Below, piece by piece: positions 10,640-19,879 of a stretch of 64,000 nucleotides of DNA; within the stretch, counting starts at the first letter, position 1; each line of letters begins with the position of its first letter. The position numbers and the translations under genes are program-made. This DNA is from Algoriphagus machipongonensis (lineage in GTDB: Bacteria; Bacteroidota; Bacteroidia; Cytophagales; Cyclobacteriaceae). The notes beneath the pieces are model-generated. The model was not told where the DNA came from and made no database searches. It saw only the letters and a program-made list of their open reading frames with translations. Location: positions 1,987,001 to 2,051,000 of the forward strand of contig NZ_CM001023.1 in the NCBI RefSeq assembly GCF_000166275.1. Direction: 5' to 3'.

Positions 10640-11662
10640 ATGAAAAAATTACTTCTGATTTTCATTTTCATCTGTGGGTTTTCGGCCCTTAGTTTTTCGC
10701 AAACAACAGGTGAAATCAAGGTAGATTCTGTTTATAGTTCCTATTTGGAAAACGATTTTGGTGAAGCTACCACTAGAAAAATCAGTGTTTATCTCCCTCC
10801 AGGTTACCATGAAAGTGACGCTAGGTATCCGGTGATTTATTTCTTGCATGGATTTACCGGTACGCACGAAATGCGTGGGATGAAGGAAATTTTGGATTAT
10901 GCAATTGAAACGAAAAGAATTCGGCCATTTATTTTAGTTATTCCTAATCAGTTGACTTCTTATGGTGGAAGCTTTTACAGCAATTCGGAATATTTTGGAG
11001 GCTGGGAAGATTTTACTGCATTTGATCTAGTGTCCCATTTGGACAAAAATTATAAGACTATTGCTACCAAAGAAAGCAGGGGGATTACCGGGCACAGTAT
11101 GGGAGGATACGGTGCTATAAAGTTGGCGATGCATCATCCGGATATATTTAATACAGTGTATGCAATTAGTCCAGGGGCATTGACAATTGTAAGAGAGTAC
11201 GGTCCCAATAGCAATACATTCAAAGAGCTTTCTACCATCACTACGCTAGAGGAACTTGGTAAAACTTATTTTGGAAGTGTGATGATGGCGTTTGGGCGAT
11301 CATGGTCTCCAAATCCTAATAACCCTCCATTTTATTGTGATTTCCCATTTGAATACCAAGGTGAAAAGCTGATCGTACATGAAGATGTTTTGCAAAAATG
11401 GTATGCAAATATGCCGGTACATATGATAGATGATAATTTAGAAAACCTTCAAAAACTAAAAGCGATCAAAATGGATTGGGGTAGAAATGCCGGAGACAGA
11501 TTTACGATACAATGTAAAATGTTTAGTCAGCGGCTGGAGAATGTAGGAATCACCCATTTTGCCGAAGAATACATAGGCACGCATACTAGCGGGATTTACA
11601 CTAAGGATGGACGCATACCTCAACAGGTATTGCCGTTCTTTGATGAATATTTAGAATTTTAA
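10640..11662 (+). CDS. Secreted alpha/beta-hydrolase esterase, CE1-like (second copy)
   Basis: 340 aa from ATG 10640, where the signal peptide starts (MKKLLLIFIFICGFSALSFSQ); an earlier in-frame ATG at 10601 would add 13 polar residues and is unlikely. YPVIYFLHGFTGTHEMRGM is the oxyanion region and GHSMGGYGAIKLAMHHPD holds the nucleophile Ser. It has an insertion after the nucleophile strand (about residues 190-270: NTFKELSTITTLEELGK and a Pro/Asn-rich stretch) that its neighbour lacks, so the two are not a recent duplication. The C-terminal His is probably in YIGTHTSGIYTKDGR. Confidence 0.88.
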   Translation: MKKLLLIFIFICGFSALSFSQTTGEIKVDSVYSSYLENDFGEATTRKISVYLPPGYHESDARYPVIYFLHGFTGTHEMRGMKEILDYAIETKRIRPFILVIPNQLTSYGGSFYSNSEYFGGWEDFTAFDLVSHLDKNYKTIATKESRGITGHSMGGYGAIKLAMHHPDIFNTVYAISPGALTIVREYGPNSNTFKELSTITTLEELGKTYFGSVMMAFGRSWSPNPNNPPFYCDFPFEYQGEKLIVHEDVLQKWYANMPVHMIDDNLENLQKLKAIKMDWGRNAGDRFTIQCKMFSQRLENVGITHFAEEYIGTHTSGIYTKDGRIPQQVLPFFDEYLEF

Positions 11663-11690
11663 TCCCTGAATTTTTCCAATTCCTCAGCCT

Positions 11691-12968
11691 ATGTTGTCAC
11701 TTTTAGGTTTCCTAACCATAGTCATTTTGCTTGTATTGGTGATGTCAAAAAAAGCATCTCCTGTAGTGGCTTTGATTATGGTGCCGATAGTGATGGGGTT
11801 GATCGGTGGTTTTGGTTTTGAATTGGTGGACTTCATGACTGATGGAATTAAAACCATTGCTCCAACTGGGGTTATGTTTATTTTCGCCATTTTGTTTTTT
11901 GGGGTTCTCACGGATGCAGGAACCTTCAAACCAATAATTGACAAGTTGTTGGGGTTTGCGGGGAACGATCCTGCAAGAATCTCAGTGGCAGCGGCTGTTT
12001 TGGCAATGGTTGTCCACTTGGACGGCTCAGGGGCGGTAACTTTTTTAGTGACTATTCCGGCTTTCCTTCCATTATATGATGCCCTGAATATGAAGCGGGC
12101 TAATCTCGCCTGTATTGTTGCTCTTTCAGCAGGAACCATGAATATTCTTCCTTGGGGAGGGCCAACCATTAGAGCCGCATCGGCTTTGGAAGTTGAGGTT
12201 ACCGAATTATTTAATCCGTTGTTAATTCCTGTTTTAGTAGGTTTGATTGTGGTTCTTTTAATCGCTTTTTACTTGGGTAAAAGTGAAAGAAAAAGTGATA
12301 TGGCTGAGGTTGAAATTGATAAAGAGAATACTTTCAGCGAACTGGAAAGACCTAAGCTTTTTTGGTTCAATATTATACTGATTTTACTGGCTGTTGGAGT
12401 TCTTGTCTCGGGGTTAGCTCCACCACACGTGATTTTTATGGTGGCTTTTTGCATTGCTATTTCAGTGAATTACCCGAAAGTGAAGGAGCAAAGCAAACGA
12501 ATCGACGCACATGCCAAAGCAGCTATTTTGATGGCAAGTATTCTATTTGCCGCAGGGTGTTTTACTGGTATTTTGAAAGGTTCGGGAATGATATCCGCTA
12601 TGGCAGATTCTGCCGTAGCCTATACGCCAAATTGGATAGGTAATCATTTGGCGGTGATCACTGGGGTATTAGCTATGCCTGCGAGTCTTCTTTTCGATCC
12701 TGATTCATTCTACTTTGGGATTTTACCCTTATTGTCCTCGACAGCCGTGGAGTTTGGAGGTTCTGGGATAGAAGTAGGAAGGGCGGCAATAATGGGACAG
12801 ATGACTACTGGTTTTCCTGTAAGCCCATTAACTGGTGCAACTTTTTTGTTAATTGGATTGACAGGAGTTGACTTGGCAGATCATCAGCGTAAAACGATAC
12901 CTTATGCTTTTCTGGTAAGTATGATAATATTGATTGTGGCTCTTTTAGTTGGAGCTATTTCCTTTTAA
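11691..12968 (+). CDS. CitMHS-family organic-acid transporter
   Basis: 425 aa with about eleven or twelve hydrophobic segments from residue 1 to the C-terminus. Family signatures include the N-terminal LGFLTIVILLVLVMSKKASP, LDGSGAVTFLVTIPAF, MNILPWGGPTIRAASAL and, late, SLLFDPDSFYFGILPLL and GFPVSPLTGATFLL. CitMHS proteins import citrate or related acids, often as metal complexes, in symport with protons. It starts 28 bp after the esterase and runs into the AtuA-type gene 4 bp later, so the cargo is probably an acid handled by that pair and not necessarily citrate. Confidence 0.92.
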   Translation: MLSLLGFLTIVILLVLVMSKKASPVVALIMVPIVMGLIGGFGFELVDFMTDGIKTIAPTGVMFIFAILFFGVLTDAGTFKPIIDKLLGFAGNDPARISVAAAVLAMVVHLDGSGAVTFLVTIPAFLPLYDALNMKRANLACIVALSAGTMNILPWGGPTIRAASALEVEVTELFNPLLIPVLVGLIVVLLIAFYLGKSERKSDMAEVEIDKENTFSELERPKLFWFNIILILLAVGVLVSGLAPPHVIFMVAFCIAISVNYPKVKEQSKRIDAHAKAAILMASILFAAGCFTGILKGSGMISAMADSAVAYTPNWIGNHLAVITGVLAMPASLLFDPDSFYFGILPLLSSTAVEFGGSGIEVGRAAIMGQMTTGFPVSPLTGATFLLIGLTGVDLADHQRKTIPYAFLVSMIILIVALLVGAISF

Positions 12969-12972
12969 GAAT

Positions 12973-14313
12973 ATGAAGAAGATAAGAATTGGAAGCGGAG
13001 CAGGATACGGAGGGGATAGGTTGGAACCTGCCCTCGAATTGATGGAGAAAGGGAAACTGGATTACATTGGGTTTGAATGCTTGGCCGAACGAACAATTGC
13101 CATCGCACAAGAGCAAAAAAGAATAGACCCTGACAAAGGATACAATCATTTGCTTAACTATAGGATGGAAAAAGTCATTCCATTGGCCTATAAAAACAAG
13201 ATCAAAGTCATCACCAATATGGGAGCAGCCAACCCCGAAAAAGCAGCGAAAATAATAGCTGAATTGGCTAAGCAAGCCGGTGCGAAAGGGATGAAAATTG
13301 CAGCAGTATTTGGGGATGATGTGTTGGAGCAAATAAAAGGTCAGGATGATTTATTAATTCTAGAAACTGGTCAACCTTTATCTTCAATTAAAGAAAATAT
13401 TGTTTCTGCCAATGCATATTTGGGAGCATTGCCAATTGTAGAAGCTTTGCAAAACGGTGCAGATATTATAGTCACTGGACGAGTTGCTGACCCTTCCTTA
13501 TTTTTGGCGCCATTGATTTACGAATTTGATTGGAGTTTGGAAGATTATGTCAAATTGGGAAAAGGGACATTGATAGGTCATTTATTGGAATGTGCAGCTC
13601 AGGTTTGTGGCGGATATTTCGCTGACCCTGGCGTAAAGGATGTTCCAGAGCTATGGAATGTTGGCTTTCCCTTCGTCGAGGTGAATGAATCTGGAGATGG
13701 TTTTGTGTCCAAAATACCAGGATCTGGAGGTGTGGTGAATACTGCTACATGTACAGAACAAATGCTTTATGAGATCCATGATCCAAAGAAATATTTTACC
13801 CCAGACTGTACCGCAGATTTTTCGAAAGTAGAATTTCAGGAGTTGGGAAAAGATAAAGTTGCTTTCATAGGAGGCACTGGAAATCAGGCCACAGAAACTT
13901 ATAAAGTAAGTGTGGGTTACAGAAATGGTTTTTTGGGAGAAGGTGAAATTAGTTATGGAGGCGTAAACTGTTTGAAGCGTGCTGAGCTGGCAATCGAAAT
14001 TCTTCAAAAGAGGTTGGTGAGTAAAGAACTTTCTGACTTAAGATTTGAAATGATTGGAGTTAATTCACTCAATACTATAACTCAATCTAGTGTAATAGCA
14101 GAGCCTTCTGAAATAAGGATACGTGTGGCAGGAAAGTCTATCAATGCTTCAGAAGCCAGAAAAATAGGATTAGAAGTGGAAGCGCTTTATACCAACGGAC
14201 CTGCTGGCGGCGGTGGAGCAACTCAGAAATTGAGTGAGTTGATTTCTATTGCCTCCGTCCTTATGCCCAAAAAAGAAGTAAAAACCAAGATCATTTACCA
14301 AACCATTGATTGA
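12973..14313 (+). CDS. AtuA-type protein (DUF1446), acyclic terpene utilisation family
   Basis: 446 aa from ATG 12973 (MKKIRIGSGAGYGGDRLEPAL); an upstream in-frame ATG at 12949 lies inside the transporter gene and is unlikely. Family landmarks: GAGYGGDR, NMGAANPEKAAKII, GADIIVTGRVADPSLFLAPL, LLECAAQVCGGYFAD, GGVVNTATCTEQMLYEI and the terminal TNGPAGGGGATQK. AtuA is needed for citronellol/geraniol degradation in Pseudomonas, but the reaction of most homologues is unknown. The gene sits between a CitMHS transporter and a small gene matching the AtuA C-terminal domain, so I infer catabolism of an imported carboxylic acid rather than of terpenes. Confidence 0.88.
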   Translation: MKKIRIGSGAGYGGDRLEPALELMEKGKLDYIGFECLAERTIAIAQEQKRIDPDKGYNHLLNYRMEKVIPLAYKNKIKVITNMGAANPEKAAKIIAELAKQAGAKGMKIAAVFGDDVLEQIKGQDDLLILETGQPLSSIKENIVSANAYLGALPIVEALQNGADIIVTGRVADPSLFLAPLIYEFDWSLEDYVKLGKGTLIGHLLECAAQVCGGYFADPGVKDVPELWNVGFPFVEVNESGDGFVSKIPGSGGVVNTATCTEQMLYEIHDPKKYFTPDCTADFSKVEFQELGKDKVAFIGGTGNQATETYKVSVGYRNGFLGEGEISYGGVNCLKRAELAIEILQKRLVSKELSDLRFEMIGVNSLNTITQSSVIAEPSEIRIRVAGKSINASEARKIGLEVEALYTNGPAGGGGATQKLSELISIASVLMPKKEVKTKIIYQTID

Positions 14314-14314
14314 T

Positions 14315-14614
14315 ATGAAACTTTGGGAAATAGCGCATTCCAGAACTGGAGATAAAGGAAACATCAGCAATATTTCATTGATTGTTTACGATAAATCCAA
14401 TTTTGATTTGGTCCTCCAAAAGGTGACAGCAGATAAAGTAAAAGACTGGTTTGGTGAACGGGTAAAAGGGGATGTGATCCGATATGAATTACCTCAATTA
14501 GGCGCCTTGAACTTTGTTCTTTACGATGCTTTAGAAGGAGGCGTTACCAGTGCATCAACTTTGGATAAACATGGAAAATCTATGAGTTCTTATTTGCTGA
14601 TGATGGAGCTATGA
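14315..14614 (+). CDS. AtuA-associated small domain protein, separate gene
   Basis: 99 aa from ATG 14315, one base after the AtuA stop; a TTG nine bases earlier would overlap that stop. The start MKLWEIAHSRTGDKGNISNI matches the C-terminal domain (HSRSGDKGN motif) that is fused to many longer AtuA-family proteins. Here it is split off and immediately downstream, presumably forming a complex with the 446-aa protein. GVTSASTLDKHGKSMS near the end is the second conserved block. It is the last gene of the cluster; I see no terminator hairpin in the 120 bp that follow. Confidence 0.8.
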   Translation: MKLWEIAHSRTGDKGNISNISLIVYDKSNFDLVLQKVTADKVKDWFGERVKGDVIRYELPQLGALNFVLYDALEGGVTSASTLDKHGKSMSSYLLMMEL

Positions 14615-14735
14615 TTTTTGAAGTAAGCTGAAAAAAAATATCATTTTGGGAAAATTATTAACGTTTTTAGAGAATAATATATTAAAGGGAAAAGGGATAT
14701 GGATTAAAATAACAATTTTTCGACTTTATAATTAG

Positions 14736-15149
14736 ATGCAATATTTTCACGATTCTTATAATATCGTTTTATTTTCCTCATGTTTAATTGGGGTTGGATA
14801 TTGCTTTTATTTCATTCAAGGGAAATTTTCTGAACGTATAGGTAAACAGCCATATAACCAACTTAGAGATGCCAATTATTTTCTTAAACAATTTCTATTG
14901 ACTTTAGGAATTGGATTGATAGGCTACTACATCGGGGCATTTTTTTTATTTATGCCTTTTAGTTTTCTAGTTGCCTTTTGGCTTTTGAACTATCTAACTG
15001 AACTGAGAACTGGAAAACCAATAATTTTTGGGACTAGATGGAATGCTCCTAAGAAAAAGAGGTGGATTTCAGGTCTGAATACATTTTTAGTTTTAATGTT
15101 GACTTTCACTTTGACCTTTGCACTGGCTTTACTATTTGGACAAGCTTAA
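14736..15149 (+). CDS. Small integral membrane protein, function unknown
   Basis: 137 aa with four hydrophobic segments (about residues 8-28, 49-68, 69-88 and 113-135). A charged loop (LRTGKPIIFGTRWNAPKKKRW) precedes the last helix, consistent with a cytosolic positive loop. I do not recognise a family. It stands alone between the AtuA genes and a decayed membrane-protein relic on the other strand, with no sequence link to that relic. The ATG at 14736 is the only sensible start. Hypothetical, but long and clean enough to be real. Confidence 0.6.
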   Translation: MQYFHDSYNIVLFSSCLIGVGYCFYFIQGKFSERIGKQPYNQLRDANYFLKQFLLTLGIGLIGYYIGAFFLFMPFSFLVAFWLLNYLTELRTGKPIIFGTRWNAPKKKRWISGLNTFLVLMLTFTLTFALALLFGQA

Positions 15150-15182
15150 ATTTCAAATGGTTCCATACTAATGGAATAAAAG

Positions 15183-15465
15183 CTAGATAAAAGTAATTTG
15201 AAATGGTAGTGATTTTGGGGTTATTTTTATTCCACTTTCATAGTTATAAAGTTTATCCAAGATCTCTCGGATCAATCTCTCCTTGTCCAATTCCTTTTTT
15301 CTTTTTGACCGCAAACTCAGGATGTAAATGATCCATATACCCAGGCTACAGCAAAAAGAGGAAAGGGATTTTCCGCTCCCAAGGCTCCCATCAAAGCAAT
15401 ATAGCTGATGAATACAGTTCCAAAAAAATTTTATTACTGACTACATAATCGGAAGTGTTTTTGAA
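15183..15465 (-). pseudogene. Frameshifted relic of a small membrane protein
   Basis: This 410-bp gap between genes holds no intact frame, but three minus-strand frames join into one protein-like sequence. Starting near 15465, one frame reads FKNTSDYVVSNKIF, the next reads FGTVFISYIALMGALGAENP and then FPLFAVAWVYG, and a third reads IWIIYILSLRSKRKKELDKE then RLIREILDKLYNYESGIK up to a stop at 15183-15185. Together this gives two hydrophobic segments and a charged helical tail, a normal layout for a small membrane protein. At least two frameshifts (near 15430 and 15330) break it. The parent family is not recognised. A sequencing error is the alternative, but two separate shifts make decay more likely. 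Confidence 0.5.
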
Positions 15466-15561
15466 TTACTAATACATCAGTTTACGGATAGGGTTCATAT
15501 CCGTTGAGTTTAAAAGTGTAAATGAGTAAAGAAGGTTTTATATAAATAAATATTTAATGGT

Positions 15562-16953
15562 TTACTTACCTTCAATTATTATTCTGCGATAACTAGTGAG
15601 TCTTGGAGATCCTGAATCTGTTACCTCACAGATGATATGTAAAGTCTTTCCCGCAAAATCTTCTGGAACGGTTAAACTTGCTTTTCTGGAATCATTTCCT
15701 TCTATGATGACGTCTTCTTTGTAAGTTCCGGCTTCAGGAATTGTCCACCAACTGAATGTTAAAGCATCTCCTTCTGGGTCAGAGGACTTCGATGCATCCC
15801 AAGAAACTTTCTTTCCTGGTTTAACTTTTTGTATGATGATTTCAATTCCTTCATTTTTATTGATCACCACATTTGGATTCCGATTTCCAGTACCATCTTT
15901 TGCCCAATCCATTCGAGCAGCGAAATTATTGAAAGTGGCTGGATAGAAATGCTCCAAATACTTATTTGATATATCATATTCAGGTGCTTTGAAGTTTGTA
16001 TATGCCATGGTTTCCCCATCTTCACTGAGCTGGAAAGTAGAATATCCACCCCAACTCACCTGACTAGGTTGCATAGGGTTGCTCAAACCATTTGGCAGCA
16101 AATACAAAAATGCTGGTGTGTCTCCTTCCACGCCATATTTGTATTTGGGATAAACGGCTCCCAAAGCTCCATGGCTCTGAATATGCTCAGCATAGGCTTC
16201 CCAATTTTTCCTGCCTTTTCCATTTTGAAATCTCCAGTCAGATTCATCCCATATAAATAAAAGCGCATCAGAAAATTCCTTTCTCATCCAGAAATGAGAA
16301 CTAATATCATATGGCGTTTTTTGATCCCGATCCTGATCGGTAATCGCATAGGTTGGGGTTTTGTGAAGAAAGGCCTTCAGTTCAGCTTCAGAGCGAGTTT
16401 GTTTCACATCCCAAATTGCTTGGGCAAGTGTGTTTCCACCACCCCAAACCGTAATCCAAAGTGGTCTATCATCATTTTCGTCTGCCAGATGGATAATAAA
16501 ATCGCTTCCTGCAGATTCATTGCCTTCTCCTATAAATTTTAATCCACGGTTTTCACTTCCAAACATGGTGACACTTCTCAAATAGTCTGGACTTGGCCAA
16601 TAGCCTATTTTTTGATGAGATTCATCGGATAAAAAGCCTTGCTGATTGGAGCGCTTCATCAAATTTGGCAAGTCCTTCTCATAAGCATCGATGGCAACAT
16701 GGATCAAGTCCATAAAATCAGCCCGTGTTTTATCTAAACTCCAACCAGTCGTGAAAATCAAGGCTTCAATTTCAAAGAGATCTGCATGTGCCATCAATCG
16801 AACGAGAGATTCACTATCGTCTGTTTCCCAAGTGGAAACATCTGTAAGCACTACAATTCTCGGCTTTGGAGGAGTGTTCTTTATGCCTTGCTGTGCAAAA
16901 AGATTATTAGAGAGGAGTAATATTAGAAATATGGAAAAATTTACTTTTTTCAT
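15562..16953 (-). CDS. Secreted DUF1593 protein (nucleoside-hydrolase-like + Sde0182-type C-terminal domain)
   Basis: 463 aa with a signal peptide (ends NNLFAQQ, ~21). The N-terminal domain resembles nucleoside hydrolases: RIVVLTDVSTWETDDSESLV has the Asp cluster that binds calcium in that fold, and WITVWGGGNTLAQAIWD is a conserved block of DUF1593. The last ~100 residues (KVSWDASKSSDPEGDALTFS onwards) form an Ig-like domain of the kind found at the end of the cellulose-binding protein Sde_0182. It follows a pectate-lyase-like gene and a second DUF1593 gene on the same strand, so it probably acts on a plant- or algal-derived oligosaccharide or glycoside. The reaction is not established. Confidence 0.87.
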   Translation of the reverse strand: MKKVNFSIFLILLLSNNLFAQQGIKNTPPKPRIVVLTDVSTWETDDSESLVRLMAHADLFEIEALIFTTGWSLDKTRADFMDLIHVAIDAYEKDLPNLMKRSNQQGFLSDESHQKIGYWPSPDYLRSVTMFGSENRGLKFIGEGNESAGSDFIIHLADENDDRPLWITVWGGGNTLAQAIWDVKQTRSEAELKAFLHKTPTYAITDQDRDQKTPYDISSHFWMRKEFSDALLFIWDESDWRFQNGKGRKNWEAYAEHIQSHGALGAVYPKYKYGVEGDTPAFLYLLPNGLSNPMQPSQVSWGGYSTFQLSEDGETMAYTNFKAPEYDISNKYLEHFYPATFNNFAARMDWAKDGTGNRNPNVVINKNEGIEIIIQKVKPGKKVSWDASKSSDPEGDALTFSWWTIPEAGTYKEDVIIEGNDSRKASLTVPEDFAGKTLHIICEVTDSGSPRLTSYRRIIIEGK

Positions 16954-17014
16954 GATTTGAAGAGCCTCAGGGGAGTTGAAGAGTCACAGGTTTAATTTAA
17001 ATTTATTTTGGGTT

Positions 17015-17042
17015 TGATCAGGTGTTTTAGCTTTCCTGATCA
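17015..17042. repeat. 8-bp inverted repeat between the PL1 and DUF1593 genes
   Basis: TGATCAGG (17015-17022) and CCTGATCA (17035-17042) can pair around a 12-base loop, 5 bp after the stop of the pectate-lyase-like gene on the minus strand. No U-run follows on that strand, so an RNA-processing or mRNA-stabilising hairpin fits better than a terminator. Confidence 0.4.
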
Positions 17043-17046
17043 GTTA

Positions 17047-18435
17047 CTATTTGATTGAATTCAAATACTTTTCCAGCATAGTATATCCTTCTTGAAGCAG
17101 ATTTCGGTCCTCCGGATCCTGGGGATTTAGATTATTTGCTTTTTCCCATGCATCGGGCATTCCATCGTGGTCGGAGTCTTTTGGTGCTGGCAAACTCATC
17201 AGTTCAGGCCAAGCGCCAACATCGTTTTGAGTATCTATAATTCCTGACTTTTTAGAAGGGTCGGCTAAATTTTGTTTTTGCCTATAGGTAGCACCTTCGT
17301 AAGTAGCAAATCCGCCTTTCGTCTCATTGACTATCCGAGTATCCACTTCATCTCTTTTAGGTAATATTGCACCAGCATTCTCAAGAACTAGGTTAAAGGC
17401 TACTTCTGCGGTTTGTTGATGAATAGGCATAGCATCCCATGATTTTTCAAGCTTGACGAATTTCAGGTTTTCTTCCCCTCCTTGAGGCTGAACTCCACCG
17501 TCCCAATTATTGGAAGTGACATTTGCATTTCCTTCCATCACATTATCAGCTATATACCATTTGCCAAAGTCACTTGTTGAATCGCGCATATTTGGGTTGG
17601 CTAATCTATATTGAAGTTCACCAGGTTCTGTTGCAGGTCCTGGTTTGTAGTAATTAGCAACCATGTTAATAGTTGAAAATGCAAATTCTGGATTATTAAC
17701 TTGCTGGTTTTCTCCTCCGTATGTACTATTAAATCCCCAGTTGTAGACTACATTATTTCGAAAGTCTGTATAACCAGAACCTGAAGCCATTCTTGGATTT
17801 CGGCTACTATGATGTGCAATCAGGTTATGATGATAGCTACTATAATTTGACCCCCAAATTCCTCCGAAACCATGAGATCCTTTTATGTGATTGGAATTGT
17901 ACATGCTTTCGGAAATAATACTCCACTGGACTGTAATACTGTCATTATGATAGATTGACATGGTTTCATCGACACTCCAACTGGCGGAAATATGGTCTAA
18001 AATTAGATGCTTGTTATATCTACTGGAGATTGCATCGGTATCATCACCGGATTCATTTCCAAGCCTTACTCTCAAATATCGGATGACTACATGATCAGTA
18101 CCGATCAATATGGGGTTCTTTTTAATGCAAATCCCATCTCCAGGTGCCGTTTGGCCGGCTATGGTAATATAGGGGTTTTTGATACGTAGAGGGCTTTCCA
18201 GGTCTATCGTTCCGGAAACTCTAAAGACTACAGTTCGTGGTTCTTTAGCGTCGACCGCAGCTCTCAAACTCCCTTCTCCACTATCATTCAGATTGGTAAC
18301 TTCATACACTGCTCCTCCGCGGCCACCTTTCGAATATTTTCCGTATCCTTCAGCAGTGGGAAAAGCAAGTTGCTGAGAAAATGCTGAAATGAAAGTAATC
18401 ATGCTCAAAATGGATATTATAATGATTTTTTTCAT
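17047..18435 (-). CDS. Secreted pectate-lyase-like polysaccharide lyase (PL1 family)
   Basis: 462 aa with a signal peptide (ISAFSQQ, ~21). The sequence opens with AFPTAEGYGKYSKGGRGGAV and VTNLNDSGEGSLRAAVDA, the standard N-terminus of PL1 right-handed beta-helix enzymes. It continues with PYITIAGQTAPGDGI, HLILDHISASWSVDETMSIY and WSIISESMYNSNHIKGSHGF. The C-terminus has an Asp-rich calcium-type loop, DSDHDGMPDAWEKAN, common in these proteins. PL1 lyases cleave polygalacturonate by beta-elimination with calcium. It sits between two DUF1593 genes, which suggests stepwise breakdown of a uronate-containing glycan. Confidence 0.9.
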   Translation of the reverse strand: MKKIIIISILSMITFISAFSQQLAFPTAEGYGKYSKGGRGGAVYEVTNLNDSGEGSLRAAVDAKEPRTVVFRVSGTIDLESPLRIKNPYITIAGQTAPGDGICIKKNPILIGTDHVVIRYLRVRLGNESGDDTDAISSRYNKHLILDHISASWSVDETMSIYHNDSITVQWSIISESMYNSNHIKGSHGFGGIWGSNYSSYHHNLIAHHSSRNPRMASGSGYTDFRNNVVYNWGFNSTYGGENQQVNNPEFAFSTINMVANYYKPGPATEPGELQYRLANPNMRDSTSDFGKWYIADNVMEGNANVTSNNWDGGVQPQGGEENLKFVKLEKSWDAMPIHQQTAEVAFNLVLENAGAILPKRDEVDTRIVNETKGGFATYEGATYRQKQNLADPSKKSGIIDTQNDVGAWPELMSLPAPKDSDHDGMPDAWEKANNLNPQDPEDRNLLQEGYTMLEKYLNSIK

Positions 18436-18583
18436 GTGTTGGGTGTATTGTTAGTTCTCTGAATTTGAATAATTGAAACTTTGTAAATCCGCTTTTCGCC
18501 CAGTAATGAGATAAGGTCTAGTGGGATTTGGTTAACGCTAGCATTTTGACCGCATTGTGCTTCTGAACTTGTGAGCAAAGAAT

Positions 18584-19879
18584 TTACTTTTCCAGCCATT
18601 TCCACCGTTTTGCCCAATCCATCAAGAACTCCTTTCTGTACTTTGAGATGGTTTTTGCCCCTTGCTGATCTTCAATATAAAGTGCTGGATTTTGCCTATC
18701 ACTGTACCAGTTCGGTCCAAGTTGATAATCATCTGCCGTTGCTTTTCCCGGCCATGGAATTGTACTCATATACGCTCCTACCAACCCATCAATTTCGGGA
18801 ATGGAACTGCTGGTTTTATAGGATCCATGTTCTGGTTTTTTAGAAGAATACTTCACTCCATAAGTCCCATTTCCTAGATAATATCCAGGCCAGGTCTGAT
18901 TCTGGACCTCTATGTTGAAAACTACAGAGTCTTCGGGAACGCTGAGTTCTGGGCCTTCAAATCTCCACTCAATTGTGGAATATGCCGCCACTGTGTCTTG
19001 CACTGTACTTCCACCGATAAATACATTTCTGGAACTACGATCGATCTTTTCAAAACTTCCTCCCCAACTTTCTCCGGTAGGATCATTGGGGTCCCCATTC
19101 ATTAGATAAACGAGTGAAGGCGTATCGCCCATTTTAATGTTCCCATCATAATACTTGATGAAATCCTTGCCCAACTCACCTCGATCCTGAATGTAATTTT
19201 CATAATAAGCATCTCCTTTCAGTTCATCCGGGGATTCATTATCCATAAACCAACCTCTATACGTTGCATTTGCCTCGATCATCCAGAGGTCAGGGTGATG
19301 CTCTGCGATATAAGAATATGCATTGATACTCCATTTCTTATTAGGACCTCCGATCCAATAAACCTTTATGTTTTCTTTGATCTCAGGAGCATCATGTAAG
19401 GCCTGAGCCAGATCCTCTATTCCTCCCCAAACCAACACCCAAAGTGGCTGTTCACTTTTCTTCTTTGCACAGGTAATAATCCATTCCGAACCTTCAGTAG
19501 GAGTTGTATAACCTTTGAACGGGGCCGCATCTTTTTGGCCTTGCTTGGTTATTGCCCTCAGAGAATTTGGAGTTGGGAGTTCCGGAGCATGGGAGAGGAG
19601 CTGATTATAATCTTTTTCATAGATATCAATCATATCTATAAAGTCCTCTTTTCTTCCATCACCAAAAGGCGATGAAACTAATCCTTCCAGCTCGATTCGG
19701 TCTGAATACATTAATAAATGTATCATCGATTGGAAATCATCAGGATCAGTTCCGCCTATGTCCGAACTTATTATTACTCTAGGTTTGGCGGATTCCACTG
19801 GTTGTTCGTTGCAGCCCGTAATAGCTGCAAAAATGAATATCCCCGCTAAACTTGATAGTATACTCTCATTGAATTTCAT
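18584..19879 (-). CDS. DUF1593 nucleoside-hydrolase-like lipoprotein
   Basis: 431 aa. The N-terminus (SLAGIFIFAAITGCNEQP) is a lipoprotein signal with Cys at ~23, so the protein is probably membrane-anchored, unlike the 463-aa relative at 15562. RVIISSDIGGTDPDDFQSMI carries the nucleoside-hydrolase Asp cluster (D..G.DPDD) and WVLVWGGIEDLAQALHDAPE the DUF1593 block. The C-terminus does not match the Ig-like end of the other copy: it finishes with a positively charged helix (KEFLMDWAKRWKWLEK). The two are therefore distinct subfamilies brought together, not a tandem duplication. Confidence 0.87.
   Translation of the reverse strand: MKFNESILSSLAGIFIFAAITGCNEQPVESAKPRVIISSDIGGTDPDDFQSMIHLLMYSDRIELEGLVSSPFGDGRKEDFIDMIDIYEKDYNQLLSHAPELPTPNSLRAITKQGQKDAAPFKGYTTPTEGSEWIITCAKKKSEQPLWVLVWGGIEDLAQALHDAPEIKENIKVYWIGGPNKKWSINAYSYIAEHHPDLWMIEANATYRGWFMDNESPDELKGDAYYENYIQDRGELGKDFIKYYDGNIKMGDTPSLVYLMNGDPNDPTGESWGGSFEKIDRSSRNVFIGGSTVQDTVAAYSTIEWRFEGPELSVPEDSVVFNIEVQNQTWPGYYLGNGTYGVKYSSKKPEHGSYKTSSSIPEIDGLVGAYMSTIPWPGKATADDYQLGPNWYSDRQNPALYIEDQQGAKTISKYRKEFLMDWAKRWKWLEK

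Noticed and set aside
15150..15561. Homology between the 137-aa membrane protein and the frameshifted relic
   Set aside because: Their sequences do not align by eye in any joined frame.
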